Part shown: positions 40,485 through 42,312 of the stretch, in pieces | Numbering within the stretch: position 1 is the first letter of the stretch | How the letters are laid out: each line of letters opens with the position of its first letter | Origin: an uncultured Bacteroidota bacterium | GTDB lineage: Bacteria; Bacteroidota; Bacteroidia; Chitinophagales; Saprospiraceae | Length of the DNA: 42,312 bases | Reading direction: 5' to 3' | Assembly (NCBI GenBank): GCA_902609095.1 | Contig: CACLQQ010000019.1 | Location: 1 to 42,312 of the forward strand | Position numbers and translations under genes: made by a program | Notes under the pieces: generated by a model | Seen by the model: only the letters and a program-made list of their open reading frames with translations | Databases searched by the model: none | Told to the model about the DNA's origin: nothing

Positions 40485-42312
40485 TCAACTCCTATTCACT
40501 TCTATACATATACTTATTTCATCTGTAATGTCAATTGGCTCACTGGATATCGTGTCACTAATTGTTATGTCATCAGCGAGAACTTCGGTCGCTACATAAT
40601 CCGTGAATGATGATAACGCTGCTGCAATTTGCTCATTAGGACTGATTTGCACCTTAATCCTATCTGTCACATCAAAGTCACTTGACTTCCTAATATTTTG
40701 AATTCTATTGATAAGCTCACGAGCGATGCCCTCTTTCTTCAGATCATCAGTCAGGGTAATATCCAGTGCTACCGTAATATCTTGATCTGTAGCTACTTGC
40801 CAGCCTGGGATTTCATCAGCACTAATCTCGAAGTCTTCATCAGTTAATTGGTACGACGTATCGTTGATCATTAATTGATATGACTTGGTTTTTTCTATTT
40901 GATTAATGTATTCTTGACCTAAACCTGCGATGGCTTGAGCTGCCGCTTTCATATCCTTACCAAGCTTTCTACCAAGAGTCTTGAAGTTCGGTTTGATTTT
41001 CTTTTTGATGAATCCAGCAGTATTTTCTAGATATTCTATCTCTTTAATATTCACCTCTGATAAGATTAAGTCTTTTACTTTTTCAATTTGATTTTTGAAT
41101 GAATTATCCAATATTGGTAATAGTATCTTTTGTAAAGGTTGGCGAACTCTCAACTTTTCTTTCTTACGCAGTGATAAAATGAGTGAAGAAATCCGCTGGG
41201 CGTAATCCATGCGTTGTTCCAGCTTTTTATCAATTGCATTTGTTGTAACTTCATTTATCAGTGATAAGTGTACACTTTGATGTCCCTCTTTTTGAGTCGT
41301 ATCATTTAGATTTTTATATAGCCAATCTGCAAAAAATGGAGCTAATGGAGCCATCAGTTTGGAAACCGTGGCTAAGCATTCATATAGGGTTTGATAAGCA
41401 GCGATCTTATCTGCAGTATACTCGCCTTTCCAGAAACGACGACGGCATAATCTCACGTACCAGTTACTCAAGTGATTCTCCACAAAGCTCTGAATCTTAC
41501 GACCAGCGTTAGTCGGTTCATAGTTAGCATATTCACTATCGACTTCCGCAATTAAGGTGTTGAGTAGAGATATGATCCACCGATCTATTTCGGTTCTCTC
41601 ATTTAATGGTATCGTTGCATCACTATAGACAAAACCATCTATGTTGGCATATAGCGCAAAGAATGAATAGGTATTATATAAAGTGCCGAAGAACTTACGC
41701 CTCACCTCTTCTACTCCTGAGATATCAAATTTCAGATTATCCCAAGGCTGTGCGTTAGTCATCATATACCAGCGAGTAGGATCTGCTCCATATTTGGATA
41801 AAGTTTCAAATGGATCAATCACATTGCCTAATCGCTTAGACATTTTAACTCCATTTTTATCCAATACCAGACCTGTGGAAACTACGTTTTTGAAGGCTAC
41901 GCTATCCATGACCATAGAGCCTATCGCATGTAGAGAGTAAAACCATCCTCTGGTCTGATCTACACCCTCACAGATAAAGTCCGCAGGAAAGTTTCTTTTG
42001 AATACTTCCTTATTTTCCATAGGGTAGTGCCATTGAGCATATGGCATAGAACCAGAGTCGAACCAAACATCAATGAGGTCAGATTCTCGTTTCATGGGAT
42101 TACCCTTGGAAGAAACCAAGGTTACCTCATCTATATATGGCTTATGTAGATCAGCGGGCACTTCTTGAGATAAACCTAATTTTTTATTAGCCTTTGTGAT
42201 TTCTTCTGCTAACTCGGCAACTGAACCAATGCACTTTTCTTCAGAACTATCAGCTGTTCGCCATATAGGTAGTGGAATACCCCAGTACCTACTTCTCGAT
42301 AGATTCCAGTCT
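40485..42312 (-). CDS. ileS: Isoleucyl-tRNA synthetase, C-terminal part
   Basis: Partial gene, cut by the window edge; the frame is open to 42312 and only the last roughly 608 residues are visible. The part near the edge, NLSRSRYWGIPLPIW, and DVWFDSGSMPYAQWHYP lie in the class I core; the KMSKS loop is GVKMSKRLGNVIDPFE; then the anticodon-binding domain WIISLLNTLI...WYVRLCRRRFWKG and the C-terminal DUF5915-like extension with ALDITLTDDLKKEGIARELINRIQ. It charges tRNA-Ile. The visible ORF appearing to start at Met of PADLHKPYIDEV is only an internal GTG codon. Confidence 0.96.
   Translation of the reverse strand, partial: DWNLSRSRYWGIPLPIWRTADSSEEKCIGSVAELAEEITKANKKLGLSQEVPADLHKPYIDEVTLVSSKGNPMKRESDLIDVWFDSGSMPYAQWHYPMENKEVFKRNFPADFICEGVDQTRGWFYSLHAIGSMVMDSVAFKNVVSTGLVLDKNGVKMSKRLGNVIDPFETLSKYGADPTRWYMMTNAQPWDNLKFDISGVEEVRRKFFGTLYNTYSFFALYANIDGFVYSDATIPLNERTEIDRWIISLLNTLIAEVDSEYANYEPTNAGRKIQSFVENHLSNWYVRLCRRRFWKGEYTADKIAAYQTLYECLATVSKLMAPLAPFFADWLYKNLNDTTQKEGHQSVHLSLINEVTTNAIDKKLEQRMDYAQRISSLILSLRKKEKLRVRQPLQKILLPILDNSFKNQIEKVKDLILSEVNIKEIEYLENTAGFIKKKIKPNFKTLGRKLGKDMKAAAQAIAGLGQEYINQIEKTKSYQLMINDTSYQLTDEDFEISADEIPGWQVATDQDITVALDITLTDDLKKEGIARELINRIQNIRKSSDFDVTDRIKVQISPNEQIAAALSSFTDYVATEVLADDITISDTISSEPIDITDEISICIEVNRS

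Noticed and set aside
1-42312. tRNA, rRNA, IS transposase or prophage genes
   Set aside because: I saw no T-loop GGTTCGAATC-type signature with matching stem, no rRNA blocks, no transposase, integrase or phage structural motif on either strand.

Overview
The window reads as a chromosomal segment of a Bacteroidota bacterium. The signs are promoter -7 elements of the form TAnnTTTG, type IX secretion C-terminal domains (one Por-type tail and one CHU_C gliding-type domain, both on broken genes), Bacteroidota-restricted families (DUF4294, DUF6495), weak Shine-Dalgarno use, and a diphosphomevalonate decarboxylase, which points to the Bacteroidota lineages that use the mevalonate route (for example Flavobacteriia or Saprospiria). 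The exact class cannot be fixed from the sequence alone.

Layout. 65-2336 (minus): compact operon of DUF4294, mvaD and a secreted rhodanese. 2417-6814: PAP2-like membrane protein, a sulfotransferase, a divergent TrpF-like half-barrel, then a coupled set of an alkyltransferase-like (ATL) protein, a P-loop sulfotransferase-like protein and a class IV aminotransferase. 6948-11102: recA region (small acidic protein, recA, pdeM, ECF sigma factor, anti-sigma-like protein, prfA), facing lgt and mtaB on the other strand. 13669-15952: an accessory locus in decay (frameshifted glycine-zipper gene, a 54-residue membrane protein, a CHU_C fragment). 16042-19761: PhoD-like lipoprotein phosphatase, a lipoprotein pair, DUF6495, TspO-like protein. 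19762-23096 (minus): HupE remnant, small membrane ORFs, thioredoxin-like protein, ParE-type toxin-antitoxin, MDR oxidoreductase. 23186-31443: DNA-damage-tolerance cassette. 31444-40457: mostly pseudogenes (M43 metalloprotease, thioredoxin-fold protein, bestrophin, TlpA-like) around one intact pair of bacterial PH-domain proteins. 40485-end: ileS, cut by the window edge.

The most interesting system is the cassette at 23186-31443: a cI/LexA-like self-cleaving repressor, a Y-family polymerase, a SRAP (HMCES/YedK) abasic-site protein, a DnaE-type polymerase with a degenerate PHP domain, and a PA0069-family radical SAM protein. The last four each carry a QxxLF peptide of the beta-clamp-binding type, two of them at the extreme C terminus, so the set looks like clamp-assembled lesion tolerance. 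Two passenger modules, a GxxExxY gene and a four-helix-bundle gene, have been inserted into this cassette, each bordered by its own repeat family. A second DNA-damage signal is a perfect 7-bp inverted repeat overlapping the recA promoter.

The pseudogenes share a style of decay: long stretches keep their frame but are interrupted by nonsense codons, often TGA where Trp would fit. All intact genes use the standard code.
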